Shown here piece after piece: positions 1-13,300 of a stretch of DNA of 34,379 nt. This DNA is from Liolophura sinensis (Eukaryota; Mollusca; Polyplacophora; Chitonida; Chitonidae). The stretch lies in the NCBI RefSeq assembly GCF_032854445.1, contig NC_088300.1, positions 15,781,191-15,815,569 on the forward strand. The letters run 5' to 3'. How positions within the stretch are numbered: the stretch's first letter is position 1; every line of letters begins with the position of its first letter. Made by a program: the position numbers and the translations under genes. The notes under the pieces are model-generated. The model worked only from the letters and a program-made list of their open reading frames with translations. It did not search any database and was not told where the DNA came from.

Positions 1-1403
1 AGCATATTAACAAGTACATGTATTACGTAATAACCTGAACTCTGGAGTATATATGATTGACATTATTGTAAATTGTTCTGCCCATGCATTATATGATCGG
101 AAGTTTTTCTGGACAAAAAAGAAAAGGAACTTTAACTTGACAATAACTTTTTACAATGGTACCCAGGCACCAGTAAAACTAGATCCTATCTCTGACCTGG
201 TGTTGTAGCTGGACTACAGATACAGGTATGCTGTCCATGCATCTATGCCCCTATTGTGACTGTAGTTGTAAAATTACTGCTGTTTGGACAGTGTTGAATT
301 GACCCTTAAGAGTGCCAGGTTATGGTAACCCGACTGATTGACCAGTTCCTGCATGGTCAGTCAAACCATACAGGTCACTGCTATTTCAGCCCAGGAGAGA
401 CCTAGGTGGATTAAGATGTGACCTGAGCCAGCATTTAGCTGATTTGGTCTTAGAACCTAAACTGTTAACACCATATTATTAGTATGCTCATAATTAGGAT
501 ATGAACGATACTGTTAAGCCCTTGCCAATACATTGGCTAACTAAACAATCAGTATTGGTTTCTGTTTGGCAAATACATGCATAGTAATATGAAAAGAAAC
601 TTTACTGTGTGAGTGTGAATTCCATTACAAAATGCATAAAGCAGGCATAGTATATGTAACTAGCAAGCCAGCGTATGGTGATCATTTATGTATAAAAGCT
701 GTACAATGTACATTTTAATGGCTACAGTTTCGTACATTCTTCACAGCATGTTAAGCAGTTATATAAGTGGATAAAGTACCTGTGATGTTTCAATAAACTG
801 AAATATTTTATCCGGGCACAGGTGCATGTACATGTCCAGAAATAAACTCAGTATTTTCTTATCCCAGAGCTAAGCTGAACATTCCTACCCAACATTCTCT
901 TTAAGAATTCCATGCTCTGTAAATAGAGAATGAGATAAAATTTTCGCGGCCCATCACACTGCCCGGATATGAAAATAAAATTCCAAACATGGCAGATGTT
1001 GATTTGAGTTGTCAATTCAAAGGTTTAAGCAGCTGGATTGCTGCTGAAAGATAGCTTTACCTATGCTGGCTTTGACATATTACATTGCGGATGTTTCAGG
1101 GAATCGGTGGATGGCAAAAAGAAGGTAGGGTTTGAGCCATTTTTTTAGTGAAATTGTCCGCATGGAAGTCTACATGACCGAAGGTGGGCGATGCAATAGG
1201 GACGTCCAGCTTAGCTTTGGGCTATATTTTTTTACAAGACAGAAGATTACTTGTGCAGGTGTTCCGATTGAGTCATACATGTAATTAGAAAAGACAGAAA
1301 ATATAAAATAATTAACATGCCATTCTGTGCATTGAACAGAATTAAGCTAGACATGCATACGTATATGTGGTATAGGAAAACATTTGCATGCGATTCACAG
1401 TCC
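1..1403. other. AT-rich non-coding DNA, no recognised feature
   Basis: All frames are broken frequently. I see no exon with flanking splice sites and recognisable protein, no SINE and no tandem array. It may be intergenic or a long 5' intron of the calpain gene. Confidence 0.6.
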
Positions 1404-1439
1404 TTCACATGATTGCCTGTATTCACATGATTGCCTGTA
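1404..1439. repeat. 18-bp direct duplication
   Basis: The 18-mer ttcacatgattgcctgta occurs twice back to back (1404-1421 and 1422-1439) without a mismatch. It is a simple recent tandem duplication. Confidence 0.85.
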
Positions 1440-4400
1440 TTAACAATCTATTATCTTTTTGTTCAAGCCCAAACTACACTGAGGCTTGTATGGTGTGTAA
1501 CAGCGCCATCTGGTGTATAGAGTAGGAACAGTGTTTAGATCTAGTATGATATAAAGACAGCCAATTTGAAAGAGGAAAAATTGTCTCAGCATTGGATAAA
1601 TTTTAACTGCATAACAAAATGAATGTCAACATGAAGTAAACTCAGGTGTAGAATTTCATAGGGAATTGTCTTAGTACAATTGTTTTTCTTTATACTCTTA
1701 AATATCCACTGTACTGTACATTGTTACTAATAGTATTGGGCATTTGTAGTCAATGCATTTTCTCCTTCAGGTAGGTAAAATTGTGACATTAGTCTTGAGA
1801 GAATGAGTTGACAAAAACAAACTGATAAAAAGCCTTTTATTATACAATCTGTTTGTGTGTTCCTCTTTATGTTTGTTCAGATATTTTGTATTGACAAGGC
1901 GAACACCAGATGCCTGTGGAAATGTCTGAGTCAAAGTTAGGTAGCACAGATAAGATAAATGAGACTCTTTCCTGGGTCTTCTCAAGTGAGTGAAGGCCAA
2001 GGCTAGGGAACAGCTTTAGTGCAGCACAGGTAGGGAAGGTAGGGGTTGAGGAGGGAAGAGTGTCTTGTGAAGTGCCTGCCAAAAAAGGATGAGCTTGGCA
2101 GAATTATAGAATTCTCCATGAGCAAGAAGCCAGCACTGTGTGTTAGGTTGGCTGGTGTAGTGTTTTGGACATATGTAAATGTTTCCATCGACCATGCCTG
2201 GTACTTCTCCCATCAAGGGGGAATGCCTTCAGGGTACTGGCATCAAGGGCCTTTGATTGGTGAAACTCGCTTCTTTAATATTAACAAGAATGTGTCCAGG
2301 TTCACAGTATTAACCAAACCTGTCCAGTAAGGATTAAAGCACATTACTTGAGCATACAACAAACAAATGTAATGTCCTCTGATGTTCACAGAACAGAAAT
2401 TTCAAGTGAAATGACTTCTTGGCAAAGTTTAACTTATTTTACAATGTATCATCATCAATTATTTGAATGTGAAATCGGGAGTGAGCTATTTACACCAGGA
2501 CCCGAAAGTATCTCTGCTACATTCTGAGATGGTGTACCACCTACCACTAAGAATTCTTGAGCAAGGCATTTAGTTAAACCAGCAGTGAAATAACTAAATC
2601 TGCTACAAGGCAACACTCATAGACTCGGCTGACTCATAGACTATTGTCATGACAACACAGAGTGTCAGCATTTGTATGGAACTGTACCGTCAATGCAAGC
2701 AGTATCATTATTTACTGGTGTAAGTATAACAAACATTATGGTGTTCAAAGAAGAACAAAGAAGAATAAGAAGGAACACGGTATTCTCTGAAACCATGAGA
2801 AGAGGTTTTGCTAAAGTGCATGTAGGTGTATTTCCTTGGGAAGATAAGATGATCGTTTGCCCACATTAGAGCAAGATGACCTGGAGACTAGGATACCCCC
2901 AGAAAAGAAGGATTTGAAGACCCAGAAAGCTGTTGTAACCTGGAAGACATCAGTCTGTACCATTCATCAAAGTAGACTCACTGGCAAACAATAACCATGT
3001 GTGTTTCTGGGCTTCATGGCATACCACAGCTACTGTTGGTTGTCTTTATGGCTTCTTATAAGCTTGTATCTTTGTTGTGGTCTTATCATTTCTGATCTCA
3101 TCTTCTCTCCAAAGGTCTCTGATATTACATCAATTACAAAGGCATTTGTTGTTCAGCATTCAAAGGCAATGTTGTAATGGTCTATACAGATAATGGTTTG
3201 TTTTCAAATAGTTGGTAGTGGCAGCTCAAGCCACATGCTGTCTGAGTCTGGCTCCAATAAGTCAGCCTGCTGGCACCATTGAATCCAGACTGCAGAGTAG
3301 ACAGGGATTAAATGGGACAGAGATATGTAAAAACCTGAGTAACTTTCAGACCCATAGGAACATTCACCATTGTCCATTGTATATGTGATATTATAATACA
3401 GTCTGAACATTATATAGTCTCACAGGGAATGGGCTGTCTAAAATGACCACATTGAGAGAGAACTAATATCATATACATTAGGTCATTTACCAGAATTCTC
3501 AAGAGATATACTGTTAGTTTCATTTACCAAGGTCATATTCACTATGTCCTTACTAAAATTAAAAAGTGTGGGAAAATTTGAACCAGGAAATATTCCTTGC
3601 TTGCTGTCTTATGGTCATGCCCTCAGTTGCTTTCTGAAATGTTTCCGTCTTTATTCTGTAGTAACAGTAGAAAACCCTGTCTTTGTTTAGCTATCTTATA
3701 CCTATCACACTTAATTCCTTGTTTCTTGGCGGATATAAACATGTTACAGCGTCAGGTACAGACGTAACGATGGATAAGGTACTACTGTTCTTGATTAAGT
3801 TACTGCCTCTAGATTAACATGTGTGATTAACATTTTACACCTTGCAAACACTGGCAAGGTACCCTCTGGCAGTATTATGCAATGAGAAGTTGTGAATTCA
3901 TAATCTGTCTGACAGCTGATCATTCATAGCTGTAGACATTTGCCATAATACTGACCAGCTAAACTGACCTAGTACTGTGTATCCCTCTCACTTTAACAGA
4001 GGGACTAGGAAGTCAAACATACCTGACCTAGATATCTGTGTACCAGAGGACTGGGGTAGCTTAGGCAATCACACATCATCCATCAGCCCCACTTACCAGT
4101 TGCTGACACAGAGAGCATTCAGGTTACAGGAGGCATTGATTTTCCTTATTATTCATGTAAATTTAGAATCTTCAAAATCACATACGCACTCATTTCTGCA
4201 TGGTAGCATGCCAGACCAGTACATTCAGCTTACACCTTTCTCTACTACAAAAAAACAACCTACATGTAGCATGACCACCTTTTTTTAGCTGTATTTGCTG
4301 GAAGTGAGGGATATTTTTGCCTTATAAAGACAGCTAGACTCAACACCTGGTGTGCGATGTATACCTTGGCTATACTTAAGTCTCATTATTAGGCTTATGT

Positions 4401-4700
4401 CAAAGCCATAATGCACCTGTGAAAACTGAAACACCTACTTCTGGATAGAAGAAAAAAACGAATGTTCTGCACCACCTGGTTTGATATAATAACATGTAGA
4501 GTTTTATGTATAGGCCTATCATATGAGTTACAGTATGCATCCATCTTCACCTAGATGTGGGAGCATCCGTAGTTTGTACACGTCTTTACAAAATAGACTC
4601 ACACATTGGCAGTTGGGCTGTTTTATGTTGACATAACTGAGACAGAGGAATCTTCAAAAGTGAGGTTCAGTGATTTGCTATGCAGGTTCTCTAGCCAATA
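1440..4700. other. Non-coding stretch with only short chance ORFs
   Basis: The longest open frames here are about 94 codons (2046-2330) and 103 codons (3977-4288). Neither gives a protein I recognise, and neither has codon or motif signs of being real. No SINE or tandem array was seen. Confidence 0.5.
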
Positions 4701-4702
4701 TT

Positions 4703-5329
4703 GAAGCATATGTGTACAGCGCAGTGCATATGTCAACTTGAAGCATGTGTGTAGAACGCAGTGCATATGTCAACTTGAAGCATGTTTGTAGAACGCAGTG
4801 CATATGTCAACTCGAAGCATGTGTGTAGAACGCAGTGCATATGTCAACTCGAAGCATGTGTGTAAAACGCAGTGCATATGTCAACTGGAAGCATGTGTGT
4901 AGAACGCAGTGCATATGTCAACTGGAAGCATGTGTGTAGAACGCAGTGCATGTGTCAGCTTGAAGCATGTGTGTAGAACGCAGTGCATTTGTCAACTGGA
5001 AGCGTGTGTAGAACGCAGTGCATATGTCAACTGGAAGCATGTGTGTAGAACGCAGTGCATATGTCAACTCGAAGCATGTGTGTAGAACACAGTGCATATG
5101 TCAACTGGAAGCATGTGTGTAGAACGCAGTGCATGTGTCAACTCGAAGCATGTGTGTAGAACGCAGTGCATGTGTCAACTCGAAGCATGTGTGTAGAACA
5201 CAGTGCATGTGTCAACTGGAAGCATGTGTGTAGAACGCAGTGCATATGTCAACTCGAAGCATGTGTGTAGAAGGCAGTGTATATGTCAATTCGAAGCAGG
5301 TGTGAAGAATGCAGTGCATATGTCAAAAA
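4703..5329. repeat. 37-bp minisatellite, about 17 units
   Basis: The unit is gaagcatgtgtgtagaacgc followed by agtgcatatgtcaactc. Unit starts fall at 4703, 4740, 4777, 4814, 4851, 4888, 4925, 4962, 4999, 5034, 5071, 5108, 5145, 5182, 5219, 5256 and 5293. One unit (4999-5033) lacks two bases. Units differ mainly at the base before gaag (t, c or g) and at catatg/catgtg. The first and last units are the most diverged, as usual for array edges. The short ORF crossing it is an artefact, since 37 is not a multiple of three. Confidence 0.95.
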
Positions 5330-6865
5330 CGAGACATATTGATGAGGTACAGCCTGGTTGTTTTAAGTGTGCTTTATACTGTAGGAGCTTCCCTGAATGC
5401 TCTACACGTACTGTAGTATCTCAAAATACCTGAAGGCATTCTGTGCAATGAGGATCACTAACGACCTCCAGGTGTGAAACTGTGACAAATTGATGGGAGA
5501 GGAAGAAAGCAGAGATCTAAGAAGTCTTGATCTTAAATTGTACTGGCACCCCCTCCCCAAGGTACCTGTCTGTTGTAAAAAAAAAAAAAAAAAAAAAAGG
5601 TTTCTGTGGGTTCTCAGAAAAATGGGGGAGATATGGATGTAAAGGTGTGCTGTAAACTGTCTACCGTAATTCTTCAACCTTTTCTCATGTTTGCCAGTTG
5701 ACTGTTTATTCAAGCATATTCTGAAAGCATCATTTTGTGTACAGTGAGAATATTATACTTCTTGTGAAGCCCTGAAATTACAAAAATTAGAAATTAAAAA
5801 TGTGCATAAATTCCTAAATAGCAGGTGCCATTTTTTTTCTTTTTGAAAGAACATGGATTGTTTTTCCCCTTTTAATAAAAAATCTATTGAAGTATGTATT
5901 TCAAAATTCCACTTGAATTTTCTGTTTTTTGGTGTTTGCTGATTTCTGCCCCATCATCTGTACCAGTGATATTTATAGGAGAGCAGTGTTGTCATGAACC
6001 AGGCTTGGTCTGTTTACTTGGCTGATCTGCCCCACTATAAACACAGATCCCTGCCTACTGCGCCTTACAGGCGCAGAGCTTAATAACAGTTTGTGACAAC
6101 AAAGTTTTAAGTCAAAACACCAGCCACAATTATTCCTATCTTTGATCACATAGCTCTGTGAATTTTGCCTAATCTGTTGCAGGAGTCATTTTGTATGTAC
6201 AGCCATAAATCAGCAATTTCACATATGGTACATAAATGTTAAATACTGTATCATACCAGAAATAGTACATGTTAGAAACAAGAGGGACCATTGGCCACTG
6301 GCATGAAAAAAGGAAATGCTCTACAGACATCACTGTGACAGCAAAACATGCACACACATAAACCCACTGTCGTTGATCAGAAGCTGTATACGTGTATCTT
6401 CTATAGCTGACCATATCACAGAATATACAGTCTGTCAGTTCACTATCGCCTGAAATGTTCTCAGAATGTAAATGTACAGTTCTGATCATTTTCCATCACT
6501 AATATTCACATTTAGATTTGTTTGTTTAGTTTTAATATTTGTATTTTAGAACCTACTGAAAAATCTTCCACCCGTATGATGGCAATTGGGTTTATGGAGT
6601 TACGGACTAAACATAGCAGTTCCTGGCTGCGATGTCATATCATAATTACTAGTAAACATATACATGTACTTACTGTGCCCAATGTTACTATTCTGCAATC
6701 TTGCATACATTTATTGCTTAATTGTGAACATATAGGATTATATACCTGTGGTCGTAAGTAATCAAAACCACTTCAAGGTAATTTACATTTTCATACCATG
6801 CTTGTATAAGGGTATCATTTTCATGATAGAAGACCTTCATATGGATGGTGAGAATGACCATAACA
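5330..6865. other. AT-rich non-coding stretch with a poly-A tract
   Basis: It holds a 22-base A run near 5577-5598 and otherwise no recognised exon, RNA gene or dispersed repeat. Confidence 0.5.
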
Positions 6866-6867
6866 GT

Positions 6868-7137
6868 GTGTGTTTATTATTTATTTGATTTACTGTTTTA
6901 TTTGATTAGTTTTTTATGCCGTACACAAAGAATATTTCACTTATACGACGACGGCCAGCATTATGGTGGGAGGAAACCGGGCAGAGCCCGGGGGAAACCC
7001 ACGACTATCCACAGGTTGCTGGAAGACTTTCCCACATACGGCTAGAGAGGAAGGGAGCATGAGCTGGACTTGAACTCAGTGACCACATTGGTGAGAGGCT
7101 CTTGGGTCATTACCCTGGGCTAGTGGTGTGTTTATTA
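6868..7137 (-). mobile_element. SINE-A copy, minus strand, 5'-truncated, with 12-bp target-site duplication
   Basis: The reverse complement of the SINE at 26228-26498 aligns over most of its length, including the caccataatgctggccg and agtgaaatattct parts. The body is 6880-7125. It is flanked by perfect 12-bp copies of gtgtgtttatta at 6868-6879 and 7126-7137. The element stops just inside the tRNA-like head, so it is 5'-truncated, as expected of LINE-driven insertion. ORFs across it are not genes. Confidence 0.9.
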
Positions 7138-9470
7138 AGAACACCCATTGACCTGCCTGGGGCAATGCTGACACAGGATGCTGATGGTCACTCTATCATT
7201 ACATGTTGGCTGCTAGGCTGACCAGAAACCTAGGAGGGCTGGGCCATGTATATTGATCTACCAGTACCTGATGTTGTGACTGTATTATAGGATTTAGTAG
7301 AAGGAAGATGCTATACCGAATGGCACATCTTCCTGATTGATCAACGCACTAGACAGTTCATTAGCGGAAAACTGTCAGGGCCTATTGTGTTAAAGAAACA
7401 TTTGTCCAGCATAAAATTTGCCATAATATGCATAATTTAATCATTATCATTCATATTAGCTTGACTTCTGATCATTTTGATCATGTTAGTTCTCAATCTA
7501 GGGCTAAATATAATCAGTAAATGTATATACTTGTTTTGACGTGCACACAGTGCATGCTTGTTTAAAGAACTTGATGTGGACTTAACAAAATATTGTTTTT
7601 TTTTTATGGGTATACATGCGTGCCACTTGATAAATGTTAAAGTTAATCTTTTGTATCTTAAAAATGCCTTTCAAATATTCGTGTAAGCATACATGCATTG
7701 CTGTAGCTGCCTCTTTGATCTACATCTATTGTTACTGTCACAGCTTTGCGGTTTACATGCAGTGGGTGATACTTGTGCTGTGAGTATGTCGACCCACATG
7801 TTACAGTTACATCTGAAAACATTTACATAACCCTGCCAGTGCAGGTCTTTCTTCTCCCCAGAGGCCCATCATGACCCGAGGGTCGTAATATATCACAGGG
7901 TTAGGTTAAATGTTAGGTGTTGAGTGCTACTCTCTATCTGCACTATACAACGTTTACACCTCAGCATCAGTTACCTGTGCAGTGTGTTTACCTGTTCAGT
8001 ATCATCTCAGGTGAGAGACTGCCACCCTTTCCATCACCCCACACTTGACTCTGATGTAAGGCCACAGCCTGACTCTCATTCACATCCATTAAGTGCTGAA
8101 GCTTAAAATCTCTGCCCTCTGACCATATGGTTCTCGCACCACCCCCCTCTTTGCTATATTTACCTATGTTTAGATAGCTAGCATGAGTCAGATATACCCT
8201 CTGTCTGCACTGCAGATCAGCTTTAGCTCTAAGAATTCACTGCCTGGAATATATTCAGATATGTTAGTCCTCAGGATGATAACACATCATATAGTAGAAC
8301 ATAGATTGGATAGACTTATATGCAGATATAAATATTTAATATTTATTAAAAGTAAAATAGCATGATGTCTTGTTGAACCAAAAGATAGACCTAGTGCATA
8401 ATGTTTAATACAGATAACATGTGTATACATATTATACTAAAAAGAATATTGTGAAGTTTAACTCCCAGGATTGTTGATTGTTTGAATAAGGCCATTACAG
8501 CATACATCTTGCTTTGATTCTCTCATTTTGCTTGTCTTGTACACATGTAATATAAACACGGTCACATCTGCTGTTATTTTTAAACGTATGATTCACCCGC
8601 ATGTATTTACAGTACCGATTCATGTAATAGATCAAAGTTGCCTGATATGTATCGGCAACAGTGTTGTGTGAAATGGAAAATTTTTTTGTTTTTAATTTTT
8701 TTTTTTCGTATTGCTTGGGATCTCCCTGCAAGGAGACATCCTCATATTGTGTCCAAACTAGTAATATTGAAAATGAAGTTTAACCAAATGAACATTCCAT
8801 ATTGTTGTTAGTAAAATTCAAAGATGAGTTTCTGATCTTTGTCCATTCCTAAGAAGAACTCCTATCTACAGAACCACAGAACTTAACTCTTGAATTCACT
8901 TTTGAAGGTGGTCAAAATCAGTGTTATACAGATGTAGGCATTTGTCATTTTTTTTTTTTTTTTGGCACAGTGCAAGTAGGCTATCATTCAATTCCACGTA
9001 ATATTTTGCTAAAACATAACAGAACTCTACCTATACGGAAATGACAGATGTCCTGTACAGCTTACAGGGTTTATACATTTGATGTGACGACTGTACGAGT
9101 GTGATTGACCTGTCTGATGTAAATACATATAGAAGTGGATGTTTAGTGTAAATAGCCTTAGGGTATGGTCTGACATATTTACATTCCTGTGAGCTAAATA
9201 GGCTATTCAGGCAATTGTGACTAATGAACACAGGTTATATAGGAGAGGGAATTGTTCAGGTGTGTACCTATACCAGTGCCCATACATATATTGCCTGTAT
9301 TAGAACTGAAGAGCAGTTTATGCCCGTATGCACTGCAGGTCATATACAATGACTTAATTAGGGCTTAATAGCGCAGCCTAAAGTTTGCAGTCTAAGAGAG
9401 AAAAATATACACACAGGATAGATTTGTTTCTTAAGTGTGAACTGAGTTACAGAAAATCGATGGGTATTTT
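7138..9470. other. Non-coding stretch, no recognised feature
   Basis: AT-rich with scattered homopolymer T runs (for example near 8692-8706 and 8949-8963). No coding exon, RNA gene or tandem array was found in it. Confidence 0.5.
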
Positions 9471-9785
9471 CGATATCAAAATCACAGGCCCGGATAGCAC
9501 AGTTGGTAGAGCATCCGCTTCGGGACCGGTAGATCCAGGATCAATCCTTGATCGAGTCACACCTAAGGCTTTAAAAGAGGAAGCTGTAACTTTCTCGCTT
9601 GGCGTTCAGCATGAAGGGGATAGTGCAACGACTGTTTGACCCGTATCAGTATAATGTAAGTCGTCTCAGTGAAGCAGCACTAAATAAAAGAGCGGTGAAA
9701 ATCCGTCCTGCAACAAGGAGGCACATTACACGTACATGCACCCTAATGATCCCAAGCACTCACTCACTCACTCGATATCAAAATC
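9471..9785 (+). mobile_element. SINE-B copy with perfect 13-bp target-site duplication and a CACT tail
   Basis: The body (9484-9772) begins with a tRNA-like head: A box tagcacagttgg at 9495-9506 and a degenerate B box ggatcaatcc at 9538-9547. A family-specific body is shared with the copy at 30196 (gcaacgactg, gtatcagtataat, gtgaagcagcacta, atccgtcctgcaacaaggag). It ends in tandem cact units. The flanks are identical 13-mers, cgatatcaaaatc, at 9471-9483 and 9773-9785. It is a retroposed element transcribed by RNA polymerase III, with no protein product; the 84- and 63-codon ORFs within it are incidental. Confidence 0.9.
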
Positions 9786-12700
9786 CTTGACTTCATCTAA
9801 TAAAGTTGTTCGGTAATGACACATTTATGACAAGGGGCTATCACCTTAATTCATTCAAGTCCTATGAGGAATTCATGATCAGCAGTTATTGTAAATTTCA
9901 TTTTGATCTTATTTTATAATAGTACAATATTAAATACATGTAAATATATATATACAGTGTAGGCCAATGTGTATTATGATGTTTTGTACATGCTGGTTTG
10001 AATCGTTAAGCTCTTGTTTGATCATGTATGAATTCATCTGTGGAAAATTCAATATGAATTCAATTTGTGAGTTTTCTAACATTTAACATCAGACAGATGC
10101 ACATCATTGTTTTCACAGTTGGCATCATTACCTGTGATGCAGAATTAATTCTCATCACCTGCATCTCCACTTGATGTGCATGTCTGTACTGATACAGCTC
10201 CAGGTGAATTCAGGAAGCAGTGAAGCCTGTATTCACAGTACAGAGATGGATTTACACCTGGAGGCAGAAATAGACAACTGTACCTGCAGGAGCACCTGCC
10301 AATATTACAGACATGAAAACAAACATGCTATGTCAACAGAGGCTTCTGCTCCCCATATATTATGTTTCAAAATTGCCTCTCATATTCTTTTTCATGATAA
10401 AAACTAGATTATCTTCTGATGACTTCATCAGTGTGTACATGTGTACTGTACTTATGTGCAAACTGTATGTAACATGGTGGCGTAAATGAATGATGGAGCG
10501 TAACATGGTGACGTAAATGAATGACACAAACGGTACTCTATGCAGGAGTCTGCAGATGTGATACATGCACCTATGATAATGTACACATATAATATACATA
10601 TGTTTGTATGTTTCTGCTGGAAATTTAGGATAAATTAATTCACACATAAAGTAACAGTTATAATTTCTGATTCTCTAAATACATGCCCAGTATTCTCTTA
10701 TTTGAAGGTAGGCCTAGCTGCAGTTTTACACCCCAACACCAGCATATTTTGATGGACACGTATATGACCTGTAAGAGGTATTTCAGTAATACCCCTGATG
10801 ACACACTAATGGCATTAGTGTATAACTCTGCATTAGTGACATTTTATATTCAGCCTTCATTATGCCCAGAGGACCCAGACATATCTACATACATTAATAT
10901 AAGTACCGTTATATTGAAATGGTACCATGAATTTCAGGTGCCATATGCATAAATGACTACTGTACCTTTCCAAAAATTTTGTTCATGTCAGAGTTGCTTA
11001 TTTATATAATTCTAAGAGTTCTGTCAATCTTTAGGTTTGTTCATAAAACACCAATTCAATAAATAAATAAACTTAAGGTCTTTGGAGGTTTATTTTTAAT
11101 GTAAAATGATATCCTACCGGAAAAAGACTCCAGGATCAAAAGTTATATTTTATGTTACTTATTTGCCTTAAAAAAATGCTTGGCTTATTCACACGCAGTT
11201 GTCAACTTGCGTTTTAGGGTACATCAACCACCCATGTTGAACAGCTGGTGTTATGTAACAGTATACAGGTCTTGTGGACTGCCCTATACAGGTAGATGAA
11301 TGCAGGTTATCTAGACCCAGTCACTGGGGATGCGAGTTTCATTTCCTAATGGTCTGCAGAAAACCCTCTAGCCAGACAGATGCACAGTACAGTCTCTGTT
11401 CTATAGGCACCCCACATGCAGCTTAGCTGCTATACAAATATCATATGTAATGTGTTCCATCTATCTGTTTGTGTATCTATAATTAAATTACCCGTGGACC
11501 ATAAACCTAGCACCAACTCTGGTCTCTCTCGCCTGATTAATCACAATTCATAATATCAGAAGTTAGACACTCCTGTAATTCTGTTGTAAACAGTTGAGCT
11601 CATGGACACATTTTTATTCCGTTTTTTATGAATTCTACGTCTCAGGTTCCTAAATCTGTTTTTGCAGGCTGCTACAAAAATATTGTGTAAAGGTTTTGGA
11701 TAATGCTTGCTACAGACTTGTTCTTCATTCCATTTTAGCTTCTCTTGCTCCATTAGAATGCCAAAAAGTTTTTGTTGGGCCATCATGAAAAAAATGGGCT
11801 AGGCTGGTAGGAATTTTATTTTTAATCTTTGCACCCAATTTGTTCCGACCTGTAAGTAAAATATTTTTGAGTAACGCATGAAACAACAATGAAATAAATA
11901 AATAAATCTATTCTGTGTAATGAAAAAGGTGGAGATTTTTAAAAAATGCAACATAAAGAGATCAAAAAAAAGGGAAATTCAAGTTAAGTCATTAAAAGTA
12001 GGGCACATGAATTGATTGGTCCAGTGGGTTATGCCAAACAAACATTTTTAGTAGTGGCCTTGTATAGGAAGTTTTTTTTCTGGAAGGCAACTACAACTAT
12101 AATACTACTTATAATCAGAGAGTTTTCAAATCACCACATTTGTGGACCAATATGAGTCTGTATCACAAGACTAAACCTAGTGAGGATTTTTATGTGTAGA
12201 TGCTAGCTGTAAGATGGATTTGGTTCTGTTCAATAGGCAACTTGATCACAACCTCCTCCCACGCCTATACACCATGGGAGACTGAATCACTGACTGATAT
12301 GAGCTCATTCTACATGCCATTAACACACCCAGGCCATGTTTCTGCTGAATGCACTTAACTGTTTCCCTGTAAGACTGGTGAAGTGGGGGAGAAGTGGGTG
12401 GTAGGGTCAAGTTTAGGTTTTCTGGAAGCCTGTTTTATGTGCTGCACAACATTGGCCCGGTGTAAATTGCTCCATCCAGATTTTTATTAGATTGAGAAGT
12501 GATTAGAAGCTGTCACTGCAGCGTTTTTATTGGCCTCTGGGTTTGTAACTGTTTTGTTGTATTGTTTTCATCAACCATTCTGGGTGTATAATTCTCACAT
12601 ATTTTGCAAAATGCAGCCTTTACTTGTAGACTGTAACAATTTTAAGGTAACATATTATGACCAAGTTCATACATTGTTTTGCACAGAGGCACTTCTTGAA

Positions 12701-13215
12701 ACATTGTTGTCTGAGTATCACAGTGTTTAGCATGTTTTCTGTCCTAGTAAGAGATACTTTGTTTAGCCACATCTCTAGTTGCAGTGGTTATTTAAAGCCA
12801 CACTGTGCTGTGTTTACACCCTCTCACCGTGGCGCTAGTATGACTATGGTGACCTAGATTGTTAGGTGAGGAATTTACCTTGATCTTCCTGCCATGTAGT
12901 GTTATAAACCTGGCCTTCATGACTAAAGCCTGTGTATTGACATTCAGAATGTATTAAAATCACATAAAGGTTCAGTTGAACATCCACATTCAGGCCAAGC
13001 ACACACATTCAGGTGTTCTCCAACTTACGCTGTGTAAATGTCGTTGTGAATGCATGTTCTACAACCACTGTACACAGTTAGCTTGGCTTTTACCTGCATA
13101 TTGAACTACTGATATTAAACTACAAAGGGTATGTGGAAAGGGCTGAGTGGATGCTTATCTTTGAATTATAGGATGCTTAGGAGCATGCGGGAACGCACGT
13201 GGGAGTGTGTGATCT
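9786..13215. other. Non-coding stretch with one 31-bp duplication
   Basis: Apart from a 31-bp direct repeat (first copy 10469-10499, second from 10500, both starting gtaacatggtg and sharing cgtaaatgaatga), it is AT-rich sequence without recognised exons. Short ORFs of up to 95 codons give no known protein. Confidence 0.5.
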
Positions 13216-13300
13216 TCTCGGTTTCTTCCCACCATCATGATGGTTGTCATCGTATAAGCGAAATATTCTTAGTACGTCATAAAGCTCCAATGAAATAAAC
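13216..13300 (+). mobile_element. SINE-A 3' fragment
   Basis: The stretch gtttcttcccaccatcatga through gcgaaatattcttagtacgt, ending aaagctccaatgaaataaa, matches the last third of the SINE-A copy at 26228-26498. The tRNA-like head is absent. It is diverged and no target duplication is visible. Confidence 0.7.

Noticed and set aside
2046-2330. 94-codon plus-strand ORF as a gene
   Set aside because: No recognisable domain, no supporting splice or promoter context, and overlapping ORFs of similar length occur on the other strand.
3977-4288. 103-codon ORF as a gene or calpain 5' exon
   Set aside because: The translation has no calpain N-terminal motif or other familiar feature, and low-complexity non-coding DNA easily gives this length.
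5203-5433. 76-codon ORF reaching from the 37-bp array
   Set aside because: The period is not a multiple of three and the frame is a chance reading of the repeats.
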